Part shown: one piece after another, positions 21,884 to 34,227 of the stretch | How the letters are laid out: every line of letters begins with the position of its first letter | Position numbering within the stretch: position 1 is the stretch's first letter | Assembly: GCA_033002965.1 (NCBI GenBank) | Contig: JAURVB010008711.1 | Span: 98,187-162,186, forward strand | Length of the DNA: 64,000 bases | From: Piper betle | Taxonomy: Eukaryota > Streptophyta > Magnoliopsida > Piperales > Piperaceae | Direction: 5' to 3' | Program-made: the position numbers and the translations under genes | Notes under the pieces: generated by a model | The model's input: the letters and a program-made list of their open reading frames with translations, nothing else | The model's database searches: none | Told to the model about the DNA's origin: nothing

Positions 21884-24174
21884 GAAGTATCCTTAACATG
21901 GCCACAATGTGCATGGTTGGTCCAAATTATTTTATTTTCTGTAGCAGTGGTGCAATTTCTGTTATATTTCTTTTCCCCCTTTATGATTCATTCCATTAGA
22001 GGTTCCCTCGTTTTCCCTCTCGAGGTGAGCAACTGTATTAATACTTCACGACAAGGAGTTGCCTTAAAACGGGTGCTTTTACAAGGTGTAAATTATTGCG
22101 GGTGAATTTTTTTTCCCCATTTATTTGAAGGATGTTGATAAAAAAAGACAGTGGGCATAAACATTTCTTGATCATCTGTCAAATTTAGTAGTGTATTGAG
22201 TTTATTTGACTGCTGTTTGATTGTGAGAGGTTTGATATGTGTCTTATTCATTGAAAATGAGTCTGATGGAAGTTTTCATTGAAAATTATCAAAATTATTG
22301 ATTTGATTACACTTCAACTCTATAGCAAATAGTTCTAGATGTGCAAATATGTATCCTTCTTCCTATACAGTTTGCCAAGTATTTCTCTTGCTTTTTATTT
22401 GTGTATAGAGAAGGATGAGCTTCCTAGCAGAAGAATTATCCTTGTGGAAAAGAGGAAGTGGATACTTTTTTAGTGGGCAAGGAAATGAGTGAATTTTCCT
22501 TGCGTGAAGCAATCATTGATGTGGACATAATCATACACAACGAAAGAGATAATAATGCCTCTATAAGGTAGTGGTAAGGGGCTCAAGTTGTGGGGTGTGA
22601 AAATTGTGGTCCATTGTATTGCACAAGTGGAACTGCTGCCCATGAGTTTAAGAAGAGACAAACTAGGCTAGGTGGGAATTGAATTATTTAGTCACATACT
22701 CTTGACATTAGTTTATTTTAGTTGTAAAATTTGATTTATACTTATTTGTCAAAATAGTGTGCATAAAAGAGAAAAAAGTATTTGAAATGACTTTTATTTT
22801 AGTTATATTTAATAAACCAAATGTAAGATAAACATTTAAAATTTAGTAAATATTAAATATCAAATTTCAAGTTAAATATTATTAGTTTACTAAACCCAAA
22901 TTTTACCACAAGTTGTTTTTTGAATTGAAGTTGTAAACACTAATTGGAGGCAACCATTATTATTACCCTCTGCGGCTGATTGATTTGTGGGAATGAAAAA
23001 GAAAGTTCGGTGAGAAAGAAAAAGTGATTTATGGGAATGAAAAAGAAAGTTCGGTGAGAAAGAAAAAGTGATTTGTGGGAATGAAAAAGAAAGTTTGGTG
23101 AGAAACAAAAGAATAGAGGAAAAGAAAATAGTTTTCCAATTATTTCTTTTATGTTTTCATAAAAAGAAAAGAAAACTCCCTATAGCATCAATTTAGGATG
23201 AGTATTTGGTTAGTTCGGACCGATCGAACATAATTTTTGATTAGCCTTTTTAAATCATTAATATATGAAACTGAACCTGTAGCACTATCAAAAGCAAAAT
23301 GAACTGAAATTTCAGTTCAGTTTGTTGGCTCTATTCGAACTTATATTTATTAGAATTATATATCTCATATTATAATTGATTTTTTAGTTTGCTGGCTTTA
23401 TTCGCACTTGTATTTATTAGAATTATATAACTCATATTGTAATTGATTTTCTTATGATGATCATTGTTATAACAAGTTTTAGCCGGTACCATCATTATTT
23501 GTATTCAAAAGTATCGTATATTATATTAAACGTCTCAAAATGAATCACAGACTAATTAAATAAGTTAATAGTTACAATTTCCATGCAATATAAATATTAA
23601 GGTTTTTTTAAAAAAATCTTGTTTGATTTTGAACGGAAATTTCACACCCGTTATAAGTTTCTCGAAGGCTTAAATAAAAAATTGAATGAGAATATTGGAA
23701 ACCAAACCAAATCGATGATTTTGACTTGAAAATTTAGTCGGCTTAAACCGATCTCTTTACTCACCTCTAAAGCATCATTATATTAACTTTTTAAAAAAAT
23801 AAATAAATGGTGGTGAAGATATTATCTCTGAAAAGTTATTTTGTCTCTCTTACATTTTTTTTATTTTCTTTTTTAAACATATCAATCAAAACACAAAGTC
23901 TGTTTGATTAATGACAGAAAGAAAAACTTCAATGCAAGAAAGATTAAAAAAAACCAATTTTTCATCAACATATATCTCATATTTGGTTGACCAAAACTCA
24001 ATGTAACAGAATTTCCATTTTCCATAAAAAAAATTTTCTCACCTTCTACAAAATGAAAAATTTTCTTTTTGTTTATATAATATTTTTTTCGTATTTTTAT
24101 ATCGAAATAAAGAAATTTTGTGTATAGATACACTTACGTACCAGACATGAGAAAGGAAGAAAAACACAAAACAC
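21884..24174. other. Intergenic region after eIF(iso)4G
   Basis: The first roughly 250 bases are probably 3' UTR. The rest is AT-rich with one minisatellite (listed separately) and no gene that I recognise. A pair of near-identical stretches around 23310-23360 and 23380-23440 (TTAGAATTATAT contexts) suggests another small duplication. Confidence 0.55.
22981..23107 (+). repeat. Minisatellite, 44-bp unit, about 2.9 copies
   Basis: Units start at 22981, 23025 and 23069 with TGATTT(g/a)TGGGAATG and continue GAAAGTT(c/t)GGTGAGAAA. Copies differ at one or two bases. The purine-rich strand creates a long spurious Phe/Ser-rich frame on the minus strand. Confidence 0.9.
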
Positions 24175-24297
24175 ATGCATATTAGATTCCGCATTAAATC
24201 CTCACCTCACGCTGTAAATCTGTTCTACGCTTCTCTTCTCCTCCTCGGTCTACTTCCAAGCCTTCCCCACGTCTCCTCCACTTCTCCTTTGGCAGCT

Positions 24298-27200
24298 ATG
24301 GCCTCCATCTCCTTCAATCCTCTCTTCCTCACCTCCTCTTCCTCCCATGGCTTTTCCAAAGCTACCCACCATCTAGTTCCCACTGCTCTCTTCCCCTGCA
24401 CTTCACTACCAGACCTCTGCTCCAAAATCTCAACTGGGTTGCCACGGTCCGCGCCTCTGACCAGAAAATTCTCAAGCCTTTCCTCAAAAGGACCAAGGCC
24501 TGCCGGGGTTGCCCACGCCACTGCGGCCACGGAGAAGAGCGTCCATGATTTCACTGTGAAGGTAGCAGCGCTCTACACCTGATGAATTCTGTTACTAGTT
24601 GTTGCATGCTTGTTCAAGACCTCCTTGTTGTTTAATTGCTGTTTTTGCTACCGGGTTTAAATGAATTACTGGGGGTTGAGCTGGTTCACGTGCATCAGCA
24701 AATGGCCATAAGCTGATTTCAATGCGAAGGTGACAAAAGTTCAACTGTACGATTCTTCTATCATACGTTGCGTGTTTGTTTAAGAGCTCTTGTTAAATGG
24801 ATCTTCGTAGTTTGTGCTACTGGATTTTGGTGAATTATAAGTGGGTGCTGAGACGGTTTGGGTGCAGCTGCAAGTGGCAAGGATTTGATTTTGTCCATGG
24901 CTAATATTTGTGGTTGGTGTCAGGATATTGATGGGAAGGATGTGTCTCTTGGCAAGTTCAAAAGGAAAGTGCTTTTGATTGTCAATGTTGCGTCAAAATG
25001 GTATCTTGGCTTGTTCTGATTTCTGATCATGTGTGGAGAGTTTTCTGTAATCAATAGTACTGGTGAAACTCAATTCTGAATTTCAGTGGCTTGACGAATT
25101 CCAACTACACGGAGCTTTCTCACATCTACGAGAAGTACAAATCGCAAGGTTCATTAACTTCTTTATGATTTTCTTTGTGCTCAGGTCTTTTAATGCTTAT
25201 AGCCTTATGCACTTATATAGGATCAATGTTTATTGAAAAGGAGTATAATGGCTATATGCTAAATTTTCAAAGTTGTATGTTTTTCACGGAGGTGGTGATA
25301 TTTCAATACTTTGTAGAGGCAACAGGGTTTAGAGTTTGAGGGGTTATTATAAAATACGGTGGTTGGATGCCCCTTTGACTAGTTGGGAATATTGTCATTC
25401 GCAGTATGGGCAGTGTTCTAGGGCACTATTAGGTCACTTTGGCAGGTTGCATAATATATCAATTTTGTTGATTATTTTATATCAGAAGGATAAAAGTTCA
25501 TTTATAGATAATTTATGCATGTGTTGCCACCGTGTGTTCTAGTCGTCATGAGTTTAAGAGTCATGGAAACAACCTCTTGCAAAATGTAGGTTTTGATGAG
25601 ACTTCAGAGCCTAAGATGGTAAGTTTGTTTCAGGCTTTGATATCCTAGCTTTTCCTTGCAACCAGTTTGGGGGCCAAGAGCCTGGATCGAATTCAGATAT
25701 AAAGAAGTTTGCTTGCACAAGATTTAAAGCTGAATTCCCAATTTTTGACAAGGTAGTCAAGCTGAGCTGCCATTTTTACCTTTCTTTCTTCGATTCTTTT
25801 TGTACTAATCTACTTGGTTGTTAATGGTTAGTGTTAGAATGTTGGCATACATTGCAAGTTATTTCTTTTGCTTAGGCAGAAAATTTCCAGGTAGTGATTA
25901 ACTAATCTTAATCTGTTGTTTACTTGTGATAGGTGGAAGTAAATGGACCAAACACAGCTCCAATTTATAAATTTTTAAAATCAAGTGCAGGTGGATTCCT
26001 GGGTGATGTAGTGAAGTGGAACTTTGAGAAATTCTTGGTTGATAAAAATGGTAAGGTTGTGGAGCGGTATCCACCGACAACTTCTCCCTTCCAGATTGAG
26101 GTAATAAAGTCTTCTACATTGATTTTAGTGAATGTAAAAGCATGTTTTTTTTTGGAACATAAGTCTTCAGGTAATTTAGTGAAGTTCAAGATAGTAAAGC
26201 TCATCTTATCTTTCCTTCACCCCCTGCCCTTTTTCCATCTACCATCTTTCTGTCAACTGCTCTTGGTATATAATATTAAATCACACCCTTACTCTCATAG
26301 GCTGGCACCTTTCCTTTCTCTATTCACCATTGGTGATGCGGCAGTTTGCCTCTGTTTACTGTGGATGCTTCTTTGTCCTGCCTAATCTTTGACTCAAACG
26401 TTCTAGTTGTAAATAATCCTGAATTTTGATTAGATGTAATCATAGATGTATTTGTGACAAAGTCCTTTGCCAGCTTAGTCATCTTCTACATGAGTAGAAA
26501 TTATACCTTCATTGTTCATAAAGAAAATGATGAAGTAACTGTAGTTTTTGAAGATGAGAGACCGAGAGATTTCTTTCAATTAATTCGAAAGGTTATAAAT
26601 TTGCATGCCTTACTTTCAGCCAAAGAATCCACACTAGTATCCCTCCAATCGAGAGAACTGACCAAATGATGCACTTGCTAGAATGTGATTCATTATGATC
26701 ATGGTGGATTACATATTGCAGGTTTAGTAGTTGAGTCACAGTGTGAGTCTTCCTCTATATGAGATAATTGGTCTTTCTTGGTCATCGTTCTTATCTTCAT
26801 GAGGGCCACTTACACACAAGTATGATCATATACTCGAGTATGAATAGCTAATAGACATGCATTTAAATGGTAACTTAGATAGCACATTCTCATGTGTCAA
26901 GCAGTCCTTCTGAAGACAAATCAAACATTCAGCTTCCTTAATCTAATCAGGAAGGCTGATATTGCGACTCTCCTCTGCATGTGTGCCACTTTGATCACAA
27001 TAAGCATGATCTCTATTCTACCAAGTTAAGTTGTCATCCTTCTATATGGTTCTCTTGATTAGGGGATGCCATGCTGATTCTTTAGCTGTGATCAAGGTAT
27101 GCAACATTGTAACTTATCTTCTTAATCAAAAGAGAACTTTCAGTCTACCAAGTTCCTCATCTTATTTTCTTCATTCAATGCATATGTTGATGGAATTTGG

Positions 27201-27581
27201 TCCACACTTATTAAAAGCTTAAGGTCTCAGCCAAGATTTTGCCAGTGATCAATGCTATTGATAATCAATCTGGTGTGTACAGCACCAAAAAAATCAGGAT
27301 TTACATCCACAAAAAAACTTGTCCCAATTTTATAATGATGATATCCTGTCAACCAAAAGGAAATTCCCTGGAGCTAGCCTATTCTTGAGCAGCCACTTTT
27401 TGGTGCTCAGCTGGGTAACCTATTATGTATAATGTAGTGTGTTGTTAAAGAGGATAATAATTGATATTATTTTGGCTTGAATATAGCACTACCTCTTGAG
27501 CAAAGAACCCATGCCTATTTTTTTCTGAGTTCTTGCGGTTTGACTTCACAGAAGGACATTCAGAGGCTACTTGCAGCATGA
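24298..27581 (+). CDS. GPX: Plastid-type glutathione peroxidase (thioredoxin-dependent)
   Basis: The six exons are 24298-24561, 24924-25000, 25087-25148, 25634-25752, 25933-26100 and 27552-27581; all phases agree and give 239 residues. The first 75 or so residues are Ser/Pro/Ala-rich with few acids, as in a chloroplast transit peptide. The catalytic set is complete: peroxidatic Cys114 in [16 protein letters not shown] (its codon is split by intron 2), Gln in [12 protein letters not shown], and Trp203-Asn204 in [16 protein letters not shown]. Cys162 in [10 protein letters not shown] sits 48 residues after Cys114, the usual resolving Cys of plant enzymes. The enzyme therefore probably uses thioredoxin to reduce lipid and hydrogen peroxides. 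An upstream in-frame ATG at 24175 would add 41 residues; I prefer MASISF because it matches related transit peptides. Intron 5 is long (1451 bp) and holds nothing recognisable. Confidence 0.94.
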
Positions 27582-27968
27582 GTTCTATTAAACGCAGATC
27601 TCGGAGAAGGCTGAAATAGTAGTAAGTGTAAATGATGCATGCATTAAGTTTGCACCTGTAGTAATGTTATTATCAGTTTGTTAGTCATAAAACAGCCTGT
27701 GCATTGTTTACATATATCATCTATACATCTTTTTTCTGCATTAGAGTCAAGAGTGATCGCGCCGGAGAGCTATAGCTTATGCTGAAATCGAGCGCATCCA
27801 TAAATACTACTATCAGATTTTGATAGAGGTTTTGATAGCATAGAAGTTTACTGGATCTGTTGTTATGTATCTAAATACTTGGGGGCATTTACAGCAGATT
27901 TCGACAATAAGGTATGATGCTATTATCAGTTCAGTGGATAATGAGAGCACAATGGAACAAATTAATTA

Positions 27969-28109
27969 CCGTTTTCTGTGATCAAAATCGCAACCCTAAG
28001 TTTTTTTTTTTAATGCACGTCAAGCCCAAATCAAATGTGTGCCGTTTTCTGTGATCAAAATCGCAACCCTAAGTTTTTTTATGCACGTCAAGCCCAAATC
28101 AAATGTGTG
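27969..28109 (+). repeat. Tandem duplication of about 73 bp downstream of GPX
   Basis: The copies at 27969-28041 and 28042-28109 are identical apart from the T-run length (about 11 against 7) and a short TAA. Both contain CCGTTTTCTGTGATCAAAAT and TGCACGTCAAGCCCAAATCA. Confidence 0.92.
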
Positions 28110-29690
28110 ATATTTAACGATATTTTCTGGAATTTTTGACAAAATTTCATCCAATAATAATAGGCAAATTTTCATCTGCCACGATGTTGGGCACCAATTT
28201 ACAGAGGAGATTTCAAGATTTTGGTCCCTGAATTTGTCAGGAATGGTGAAAAGTTGTGACTTTGAATATGTTTAGTCAAGAATTGTGAAAACAAGTCTAA
28301 GTTTTTTTATTAGGGGTTCGCTTGGTTGACATGAAATTAACGTAGATGATATAAAATTTTTTAAATAGTTAACTTTACCAAGAGTAGTTATATTTACTAA
28401 ATATTTTTATAAAAAAGTAATATTAAATTATTTATTTTAGATATAAATTTATTTTAATTGTATCCAAAAAAATTATAAAATAATCATGACCCGCCTGTAT
28501 ACTCTTTAACGAGCAAAAAAAAACTTTTCTTTTTCTTATTTGTTGCAATAAAAAAAGAGGAAATTTATGTTTGCCTAGAGAACATTTTGGTGGGTTATTT
28601 AAAATAAACACGATTACTTTGAACACAAATTACATTATAAAAGTATTAAAAAAATTTAAAATATATTGTATATATAATAATTTTAATAAGTTGACCATGC
28701 CATTTCTATTTCATTAGTACTAACCAGACAAAACCTTAAAATGGCATAAAAGTAATCATATTTTAGGCATAGAGATGCCCATCTTGTGTTTTTCTCGGGG
28801 CACTCCCTATTTTAAGCGTTGTCAATGTTTTTGGCCCTAAATAAAGGCCCTGTTTGGGTAAAGGAATTTTTTTGTTAACTCCACCTTAGCTGTGCTTTGT
28901 CAGTTAAGTTGTTATTAAAAAAGTTTGAAAATATCCTCATTATGGTGTGGCTAAACTGTTACTTAGGCAAAAAAGGCTCAACTAAAAACATGATTTTTCT
29001 CATTTCAAAGATAAGGAATAAAGAGTTGTTTTTCGGTACAAATCTTACACTATCAATCAATATATTTTATGAAAAATATTTTGCAGATGTTCTCTGTTTG
29101 TGTCTTTGTATAATTGTTTAAATTAGATTTTTTGAATTATAATTAACATCCACCGTCATTTTATAAAAAAATCTGAATATCTTTCAGAGGACGAAGATCT
29201 ATCGTCTCAAAGAAGGGCCGAAGGTGGCGAGGAAGGTAATACTTAATGCTTTTAACGGTGGGTGGGGAGCAGAGGCGAAGAACATCGGTAGAGCATGATT
29301 CATATTTTATTTCTAAAATATGGATTGAATGCAACGTTAATTTTCAGTGTTGTCGTTTCGGGAAAAAGAAAATTTTCACAGAAGTACTCATAGTAACCAA
29401 GGAATACCATGATCATCAAATTAATCCACACTAACTCTTCAGCCACCATGAGCAGCGCCACTTCGTCAAATACATCGGCCATGCCCGGAGATGAGTTTTC
29501 TTGTCATAGAGTCTTACAACTAACTTTGGCTTTACAGCTAAATTACATCCTTTCAGAAGAAGAAAATTTTGAAAAAAAGCATTCTAATAAAAGTAACCAG
29601 TGAACACCATGATCATAGAGCCAGCCAAGCCAGTTTCCACTCATACTTGTATTAGCACGCGCCTCCTTGTCATACCCGACCAACCATGGC
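28110..29690. other. AT-rich intergenic DNA
   Basis: Several short open frames with no family resemblance. The string ACCATGATCAT occurs at about 29406 and again near 29606 in similar contexts (gtaacca...ccatgatcat), a small dispersed duplication. The region from about 29740 to 30729 is probably the transcribed leader, perhaps with an intron, of the next gene. Confidence 0.5.
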
Positions 29691-30729
29691 GGGAGATGAT
29701 GGCAGAAAAGTCAAATCCGTGGCGGAAGACGTGTTAGTTTTACACTTGGCCGTTGGTCGGCCATGGGATTGAACTAAACTCAAACAGAAAACAAGAATTG
29801 GCGGTTTCCATATCTAAGGCTTGGGAACAACAGATCACTAGACAGTTATTGGGAAGATTGGAAACAAGGCGAGCTTCCCTGGAAACCTTCTTCTTCTATT
29901 TTTTGTTGTTTTTCTCTGTAGACAAGAGATTGGTTTGTTGAAATAATATTATATGCGAACAATCTGCTTCTTGTCTCTTTCATCCTTGTTCTATTGTATG
30001 CTGATTGGTGATGATTGATCTGGAACACCTGCTTGCATTCTAGATTTGGGCAAACATCCATATATATTGGAGGATTTTTATCTAGGGGAGAGTCTATATT
30101 TTTTTTAAGAATTTATTTATTTCTTTAAAGTTGGGCTAATGAACGGCTTATGCAGCTGACAATCTGAAGATCATAGGGCGACAAGCTTGATTTATGCGTT
30201 TATTTTCTTTATTAGGGATCTTTGGTTCATAATACCCAGAAAGTTCAATGATCTTTGATTTTTGTTTGATCTTTTTATTTCTCCTAAATCTTAAAGTGCT
30301 AAGAAGTAAGGGTTTTAATCTTTATTTCTCTTGTAAATGTATCTCTCTTTTGGGCTTAATTAGCCATAGACCAAAGAGTCGTCTTATTTTATTTATTATG
30401 TTTGTGATAATATTGGAAACCTTATTTTTTCGTTTCAATGCTAGCTTAAATGTGGTTGGATCTTCTTTTGTTATGCCCAGAGCATAAAAGCCTCGTATAA
30501 ATCTAAATTTGCAGACATCTGATAAAATTGTGTTTTCTCATGTACTTAATTGGTATCAGCATTCCATTGTCTCCCTTTGCCAATCTATGATCTAAATTTG
30601 CATTTTGTATCGAAGGTTTATCATTCAATCCGGATCTAGTCAATGTCAATTTGTACCGATTCAGTTTAGTGGATTAACATCTGCTGATGTTTCGCTAGTT
30701 GGTTGCATTTTTTGGCGACTAGATTTCTC

Positions 30730-32261
30730 ATGGAGCAACGATGGCAAAATCCAAGTTCTTATAGTAGCAGTGGTAAAGTCTTTGCTCTAGAAGAAGCCCT
30801 TTGTGCTCAACACCAAGTTATACAGAATCTTCAATTAGAGATAGATATGGAAAGAGAATGTGCGGCTACTGCTGCTAGTGAAGCTTTATCCATGATATTG
30901 CATCTACAAGAAGAGAGAGCCTCACAGGAAATGGAAGCAAGGCAATATAAGAGAGTAACGGAAGAAAAGCTTCGCCACGTTGAGGGCACTTTGGTTTTCT
31001 ATGAGGAGGTGATGCATTTGAAGGACATGTATATTTCTTCTCTTGAGCTCCAGCTTGAAACCTGTCGTGAAAAATTACTCAGTGCTGGTTTCTATGATTT
31101 TGACATTCATAAAGTGGATATTGCTAAAATGGTGAGAACTTCCTTGCCGACAATGAGGCGTGAACATTCAAAGCCGGAGTTCAAGCTAGTTGAAAAGGAA
31201 GATATTTTGCAATGGCATAGAGAAGAGAATGCCGATTTAGAAGAAACCCACAAAGAAACTTGCACTCAGATCTCAACAAGCAAAGATATAAATGTTGAGG
31301 CCGCCTCGCATTCAATGAGTTCATTGTTGAAATTAGATGCTGGTGCAGTTTCTGCACATTCTAGTTCTCGTATGAGAAGCTTTGATAGTTTGTCTGACCT
31401 TGATTTGCATTCCACTCCATCAACAGAATGTCAGTGTGCTTCAATGGTTGTTCATGATGTGTATGAAATCCCACAACATGAAAGAAAAGTGGCACATGGT
31501 CTTCACTTTGATGAACAAAGAGCACCCTTAACAGCAGTTGAGGACATGCAACCCACGCGTGTAAATCATATATCAGATGTTCAATCAAGCAAATCTGCTG
31601 TGTTAAATGCAGGGGATGAGAACAGAGGATATAAAAGGATGCAACTTTCATCTGGAAATTCAATAAAAGATCATCTTGAATCTAAATTTGGTAGTCCAAT
31701 ATCTCAATCTGATTACTTGAAAATTGATCATAGACTGTATCAATTAGAGAAGCAAAGATTCAGTAAAGACATTCGGGAATCTGAAGAAAGGCAGAGAGAA
31801 ATACAACTACTATCAGAGATATCTGATCAACTTAGATCAATACAGATGCACATTAGAAGTCCAAAACCTCTAAAACCAGAAAAACAGTCATTACCAGAAG
31901 AGTACATGGATTATGTTACTCAGGTAAATTATTATATGCTTCTAAGTATGAATGCTATTATCTTCAAAGGTTATCAATCCCTTTATCTGTTTAAAAAACT
32001 GCTCCATTTAAGCTATTATATGATCCATACACTGTCAGATCTCGTTTTCTTGGCCTTGCTAATACAGTTCCTATGGGTTTTTTTCATTGGGCAAATGACT
32101 AGCTTATTAAGTCCTTGTGGGTCTTTAGAACTGTAATTTCTTATTGTTAGAATCTGGATGAAGTTTCCTATTGCCATTTGATAACACTTTAATCTGTGTG
32201 CTATTTTACTTGATTGATCTCTCTTTTCTGTCAACAGGTAATGATGTCCTTTTCTTTATGA
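30730..32261 (+). CDS. GTD-binding (DUF593, zein-binding) coiled-coil protein
   Basis: The main exon runs from ATG 30730 to 31923 (398 codons). A GT-AG intron then leads to a short last exon, 32238-32261 (VMMSFSL and stop); this last exon is an inference from splice signals. The GTD-binding domain covers about residues 18-112: FALEEALCAQHQVIQNLQLE, ERECAATAASEALSMILHLQ, EERASQEMEARQYKRVTEEK. This is the pattern of the myosin-binding/FLOURY1 family. A second coiled coil (DYLKIDHRLYQLEKQRF, SEERQREIQLLSEISDQLR) lies near the C-terminus. The middle is Ser/His-rich and probably disordered. I see no N-terminal membrane anchor, unlike FL1 and many MyoB proteins, so it may be a soluble family member, or an upstream exon is missed. 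Related proteins act as organelle or vesicle adaptors for myosin XI. Confidence 0.8.
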
Positions 32262-32656
32262 AGATCAGGACATGAGCTTTCTCATGAGTAGAAAAAAATT
32301 TCCTAGTTGGTTGATGAGCTCTCTTTTGATAAAGTTTTATTGAAAGGGAAACTTTGGATAGAACAGATGTTTAGTTATAGCTTTGTTGTTGGCCATTTGC
32401 ACTGTTTGTAAACGGGTAATAGGTGCTTGCCCATTGAAATTTGTAGGTTTTCTTTTCCTTTTATTTTAATTCTTGTACATATAAGAAAGGAGAAGTTAAT
32501 GACTTTAAGAAGTTGCAAAGTGCGGCTGAGGGTCCGGGCGCGAGCGGGGCTCGACGGTGGGTGTGGGTGCCGGCCGGGGAGCACGGCTACGGTGGCGGAA
32601 GTGGCATGAATGACAATAGAGGGAGGAGGGGAGGTTTTTATTTTTTTAAAAAATAG

Positions 32657-32691
32657 ATCTGGGCCGTCGGATTATATCCGACCGCCCAGAT
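32657..32691. repeat. Short GC-rich palindrome
   Basis: ATCTGGGCCGTCGGAT (32657-32672) faces ATCCGACCGCCCAGAT (32676-32691), with 15 of 16 pairing. It closes a GC-rich block beginning near 32515. The block resembles the subterminal parts of the hairpin elements in this window and may be a remnant of one. Confidence 0.55.
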
Positions 32692-32741
32692 TAGGGCGAT
32701 TGCCGGAAATTTTCCTGCAGTTGCCTTCGGGGTATCTTTTT

Positions 32742-32743
<2 letters not shown>

Positions 32744-32794
<51 letters not shown>
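32744..32794. repeat. (TA)n microsatellite, about 25 units
   Basis: Uninterrupted TA dinucleotides. Confidence 0.98.
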
Positions 32795-32797
<3 letters not shown>

Positions 32798-33116
32798 TGC
32801 ATATAAGGTTTGGGCTTGTTCACTTTAATTTAAGTATTTACTCACTCCTCCCTCTCAATAGAATATATATTAGGTTTGAGAAGGTCCAATTATCAATATA
32901 ACCAATTTATGTAACACTTACTTTGGATCACTCATCTATTGGAACTAAAATCATGCACTTAATGTATCATCCGATTATGACGATTAAATACTTATTGGGT
33001 AATCACCCACTTATTATAGGAACATCTATTTTCATTTATTATTTTAACCGTTTCATAAAATCACCTACGTTTTAGGTAAAGATGAAGACCCATAGTTTTA
33101 ATAATGTACCACTTTG

Positions 33117-33570
33117 CACTGGTAGAAAAAAAAAGCCTTGAAAGTGTAACAAATCATCGTCAAGTTCGGTGACAAAAGCCCTACATTTAATTTGTTTGAC
33201 ACTAAAATAATGTGATAGAATGCTTTTAAAAAGAAAATCTTTTGTGTTTGCCACGGTTTTTTGGGGTAAAATCGTAACAAAACTCCTTTTTTATTTCTTT
33301 GAATTTTAAAAAAATTTTGACACGGGTTTTTTCACAAAAATTCTGAGACATTTTTGTTTGAAAATTTTGTTAAATTTGGCACAAAGTTAGCCACGGAATT
33401 CTGTGACTAAATTTTGACACGGTCATTTACCATGAAAATTTCGTGGCTAAATGTTAACACATACACTTGCCATGCTATTTAGTGAAAAAAATATTAACCG
33501 CAATAATTTGGTGGCAAAATTTATGACAAATTTGTCACGAAACACTTTCATGGCAAATTTTCTGAAACAG
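33117..33570 (+). mobile_element. Possible CACTA (En/Spm) terminal fragment
   Basis: CACTGGTAGAAAAA at 33117 is a typical CACTA terminal motif. It is followed by about 450 bases of short, inverted and direct motifs around (c)CACG(g/a)AA, GTGGC(t/a)AAAT and TTTGACAC, as expected of subterminal transposase-binding repeats. I do not find the opposite end or a transposase, so the element is truncated or only an end. Confidence 0.5.
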
Positions 33571-34200
33571 AAGGGCCTTCTTACGCTAATATTGGAAGTC
33601 AATTAATTTTTATCCCAAAGTTAAACATAAACTCCTAAAAGATGTGATCATTGAGATATAAATTTTCTAGTTTGCTAAAAGGATGGTACAAATGAGTCAT
33701 GTTGATGCATGAATACCAGGAGAATTTCTTATATAATAGGCATTTTTTTACATGAAAAATCCTTTTTACGATAAAAATTTACAAATCTAATACCTAAATA
33801 TAGGAGGAAATTTTGGATTTTTTTTCTCTCCTTTTTAGGGGATTAACTCTTAAAGTGGGCTTCATGATATCTCCGTGTAGAATGGTGTCCACTTTAAAAG
33901 AGGCGATCTTATGGGATGCGCTCCTAACAAAATAGTACACTCATTGAATTATAATTCTTCAAATTACGGGTTATACCTTTTTTAATTTAATATTTTTAAA
34001 ATTTTGGTCTTTTCACCAAAAAATTTTTCATATAAATCCTAATTTTTTTGTTAATAATTGTTCTTATTGCAGTTTAAAAAACACTATTTTTTTGTTATTA
34101 ACTTATTTTATTTAATCATGTGGTAATATTTATTATTATTATTATTATTATCATTTTTATATTATTTTGAAAACTCAATAAGGGTGTTTTTATTTTATAT
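33571..34200. other. AT-rich intergenic DNA
   Basis: Contains a (TTA)n run near 34133-34150 and a mixed TA/GA microsatellite at about 34196-34225 that abuts the hairpin element. No gene seen. Confidence 0.6.
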
Positions 34201-34227
34201 ATATATAGAGAGAGAGAGAGAGAGATA

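Noticed and set aside
30545..30560. TTGGTATCAGC resembling an iMet primer binding site
   Set aside because: There is no LTR edge beside it, and it lies in the leader of the GTD-binding gene; the match is probably chance.
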